Shown here: positions 61,568 through 64,000 of the stretch, piece by piece | Layout: every line of letters begins with the position of its first letter | Numbering within the stretch: the first letter of the stretch is position 1 | Assembly: GCF_000372725.1 (NCBI RefSeq) | Contig: NW_005198391.1 | Location: 54,944 to 118,943 of the forward strand | Source: Emiliania huxleyi CCMP1516 | Lineage: Eukaryota; Haptophyta; Isochrysidales; Noelaerhabdaceae | Direction of reading: 5' to 3' | Length of the DNA stretch: 64,000 nucleotides | The notes under the pieces: generated by a model | What the model was told of the DNA's origin: nothing | The model's database searches: none | Seen by the model: only the letters and a program-made list of their open reading frames with translations | Made by a program: the position numbers and the translations under genes

Positions 61568-62801
61568 TCGCGAGAAAAAAGAATTTGCAATGGGCTGCCT
61601 TAGAATTTTACAACAAAACTCCCTCGCACAACACTGGGCACAGGACTGGGCACGGGACTGGCGCGCACTGGCACTAACACAGGTACACCACTGGAGCCGC
61701 CTAAGCGACTCCGGCGAGGACGGCGAGGCACTTAGCTCCGTGCACTCGACCGCCCTCGCCGTTGGCAAGCTCATTCACAATCTGCTCTGCGATGGCCGTG
61801 TGAAGAACGACTGAGATGCGCTGCTTCTGCAGCCCCAGCCAGCTCTTGGTGGTCCAAAGTCACCTCATCGAGGTACTGGGCCCGCGTCAGCTTGTTCTGC
61901 AGCACGTTCGCCGCCTTCCAGAGGATCTCGCCGACCCCCGTCCCGAACCCGCCGAACGACTCGAACAGCAGCAGCCGCACGTCAACACCCTTGTCCTCCC
62001 TGGCGTAGCGATACTCGCCACCATAGCGCATAGGACGGTATGCGGCGATCGCCGCCCACCACCCTGCCCCCCCTAAGTATGCCACCGGCCAGTCCCCTGC
62101 CCCCGAGAAAAAAGAATTTTACAACAAAACTCCCTCGCACAACACTGGGCACCACTAACACACCTAAACGACTCCCGCGAGAAAAAAGAAAAAGCAAAAA
62201 ACAAAGCAAAATTGGTGAGAAGTCGTGATGAACCCCGCACCACCTTACACTGACGTTCACCCACTTGACTATCCTCTAATCGTCAGCGGCACGCTCCCTC
62301 CCTGCCGTGCGTGGTCCCTGGTCAGGGAGGCAGCGCGAGACGCAGCGAGATGGTGGAAAGCAGAAGCCCGAGATAGCGCAGCGGCACAGGGGTCAGGGAT
62401 CATGGCCGCGCCTAGGCGCACTCCAGCGAGAGAATGAGAGGCGAAAAGAAGAAGTTTGCGATGCACCTCTCAACAAGCGTTAAGACTTAAGTGTGCCTAA
62501 GCGTATGAACTTTGTTTTGTAAGTGCTTGTAAGTGCGCAGGTGCCGGTTATTCCTGAGTTCTATAGAATTGCGTGAATATACATGTGTGCATTGAACCGC
62601 ACCCTGTAAGGTGGCGCTGCTCCAACAACGCCTCCCCGGCGCAGAGGGCCCCCCGGAGGAATGCTCAACCGCTCCACGCCACGCCACTTGCGGCGGATTC
62701 CCAGGTTCCGTGTTTTTCCCGATGTGTTTCTTTCTCGATGTGCCATTGCGACCAGCTCCTGCCACTGTAGCCAACCCCAAACCAACACTATAGATCCCGC
62801 C
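61568..62801. repeat. Family D copies and element remnants
   Basis: About 61580-61690 is an inverted family D unit (AGTGCCAGTGCGCGCCAGTC on the minus strand); a shorter one lies at 62108-62160, both next to GAATTTTACAACAAAACTCC. Between them, minus strand 62050-61775, a frame reads RYAREDKGVDVRLLLFESFG, then GGFGTGVGEILWKAANVLQN. This resembles a C-terminal segment seen in repetitive-element proteins of algae, so it is likely an element fragment. 62170-62800 holds nothing firm except the presumed promoter of the next gene. Confidence 0.5.
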
Positions 62802-63966
62802 ATGGGCTTCTCCTTCGGCCGCAACAAGGATCGCGACACGTGCTCTGCCGCCGAGGAGGAGATCCGAACGCTGCGTGCAGCGCTGGAGGCCGTCGAGCTC
62901 CGTGTCGCAGCGCTGGAGGCTGCGGCACGCCTTCCCGGCAAGCAGCCCGCATCCAACACGGCTGATGTCGCCACAGATACGGCTGCGGGCCAGATTGTGA
63001 CCAGCGTCACTCCTCCCTCGCCGGTTGCAGCGCGTGTGGAGCCGGCGCAGGAGGCTGGCGCCGCCCGGCTCAGCGCGGCGCAGCTCTCTCGCTTGCACAC
63101 GGAGGCGCACGAGGACGAGGTGACCGCCGTCGCCATCTCGCGCGGCTTCTCGCCCGCGGGTGCGTCGCGGCGCTCGGCGCCCGCCTCCGAGACGCCGCGC
63201 TTCGTCGCCGCCGGCGTCGGCGGCAGGTTTCCTCAGACATGTACCCACAGTGTATCCGCTCGTATCACCAGTGATTGCCACCACACCACACACTGCAGTG
63301 ATTGCCTCCCCACCACACACTGCGCTGGGTCGATCATCTTGCGTCGCCGCACAGACCCGTGGACTGCCACACACACCGCTCTTGGTCCATCCTCTTGCCC
63401 GTGCTCTTTCTGCACCGCTGGCCGTCTGTCCTCAGGCTCCTCCTGCGCGGCGCCGACGGGAGGCCTCTTGCCCCGCCGGTAGAACTGCCAGCCGCTGCTT
63501 CGGCAGCTGCTGACGCGCAGCCGCAGAGTGCGGTGTGGTAGAGGCACGCGCCAACGCTGGAGGATGTGTTGAATAGGCCCTCTCCTTCAGCGCGGGCGGG
63601 AGAGCGCGTGCGCCAAAACTGGGCGGCCATGCAGCGTCTCTTCACGCCTCCAGCCGTGAACAGGTGGGCCAGGCCCCGTGTGGCTCTGGGCGGCCATGCC
63701 ATCGCCGCTGGAAGGCGCCTTCCTGCTGCTCTCGTACCGCCCCATTCGCCCCTTCTGACTAGCGTTCCCGCTCCTTCAATCACAGGCGCCCTCGCACCGC
63801 CTCACCGAGTCACCAACTTGTCAATTCGTTGAATAATCAACTCACAGGCGCCTTCCTGCTGCACTCGTACCGCCTCGCCCCTCCACCCGAGGCGTCAGAG
63901 GAGGAGGAGGAGGCTTCGCTAGCCGACCGGCCTCTTGTCTACTCCATCAACTACCCCTCTGGCTAA
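62802..63966 (+). CDS. WD-repeat-like protein, several exons
   Basis: The first exon (62802-63226) gives MGFSFGRNKDRDTCSAAEEE, a coiled coil (IRTLRAALEAVELRVAALEA), then SRLHTEAHEDEVTAVAISRG and FVAAGVGGR, which resembles a WD40 blade (H..EVTAVA...FVAAG). The second (from 63436) continues LLLRGADGRPLAPPVELPAA. Later coding (ending 63714) reads VWLWAAMPSPLEG and joins in phase to the last exon (63848-63966): AFLLHSYRLAPPPEASEEEE, ending RPLVYSINYPSG. The first and last introns follow the AG|G rule (GT and GC donors). The middle junction, near 63540-63663, is not resolved. A partner-binding propeller is the likely role. It is the last gene, complete within the window. Confidence 0.55.
63715..63847 (+). 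repeat. GC-AG intron that starts with a copy of the next exon
   Basis: The first 40 bases (GCGCCTTCCTGCTGCTCTCG and on) match the start of the following exon (GCGCCTTCCTGCTGCACTCG). A shorter third copy (CACAGGCGCCCTCGCACCGC) lies at 63781. Confidence 0.8.
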
Positions 63967-64000
63967 CAACTGATTAGGCATTCCTCCCGCTCGCCCGACG

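Overview
The window looks like nuclear DNA of a GC-rich unicellular alga with a complex plastid. A haptophyte (prymnesiophyte) is my best guess and a dinoflagellate is the main alternative. The evidence is eukaryotic genes with many short introns, GC- and GA-type 5' splice sites, secretory or plastid-type leaders on RibB and the DUF493 protein, plus MSH2, an ATP-type PEP carboxykinase, long ankyrin/coiled-coil proteins and abundant simple repeats. The taxon is inferred from gene style and not proven. One assembly gap of 436 Ns lies at 31543-31978.

Layout. 0-7 kb: minisatellite-rich DNA, a DJ-1/PfpI protein (+) and ankyrin gene ANK1 (-). 7.3-11.2 kb: a DEG/HtrA protease (-) head-to-head with RibB (+). 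11.8-13.2 kb: an F-box/RCC1-repeat protein (-). 13.4-16.6 kb: a large fold-back element and non-coding DNA. 16.6-18.8 kb: ANK2 (+). 18.8-26 kb: dispersed repeats, an ankyrin-like gene (+) and a transposon-style gene (-). 26.1-28 kb: PEPCK (+). 30 kb: a kelch gene (-). 32.6-35.1 kb: a virus-like structural gene region beyond the gap. 35.5-38.4 kb: ANK3 (-) and a small membrane protein (+). 39.4-42.7 kb: a TMEM163/CDF-like membrane protein (+) with repeat-filled introns. 43-44.3 kb: an LRR protein with an FWDF domain (+). 45.9-50.5 kb: a secreted Cys-rich protein, a GFA/CENP-V-type protein and a hypothetical, all (-). 51.8-55.9 kb: MSH2 (-), divergent from a DUF493 protein (+). 58.2-59.1 kb: a second FWDF protein (+). 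59.5-61.6 kb: an FAD/NAD(P)-binding protein (-). 62.8-64 kb: a WD-like gene (+).

The main observation is about introns. I reconstructed 28 introns in five genes by keeping reading phase and family alignment. All 28 end AG with the next exon starting in G; 18 begin GC, 7 begin GT and 3 begin GA. Several introns open with a diverged copy of the following exon. Others hold three to five copies of the flanking exon/intron boundary separated by different simple repeats. This suggests introns that arise from, or are enlarged by, local tandem duplication at AG|G sites. Boundaries are my own hand splicing and need RNA evidence.

The genes do not form a pathway. They are independent housekeeping, signalling and lineage-specific genes embedded in repeats. 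Dispersed repeat families (called R1, B, C, D and E in the entries) link distant parts of the window.
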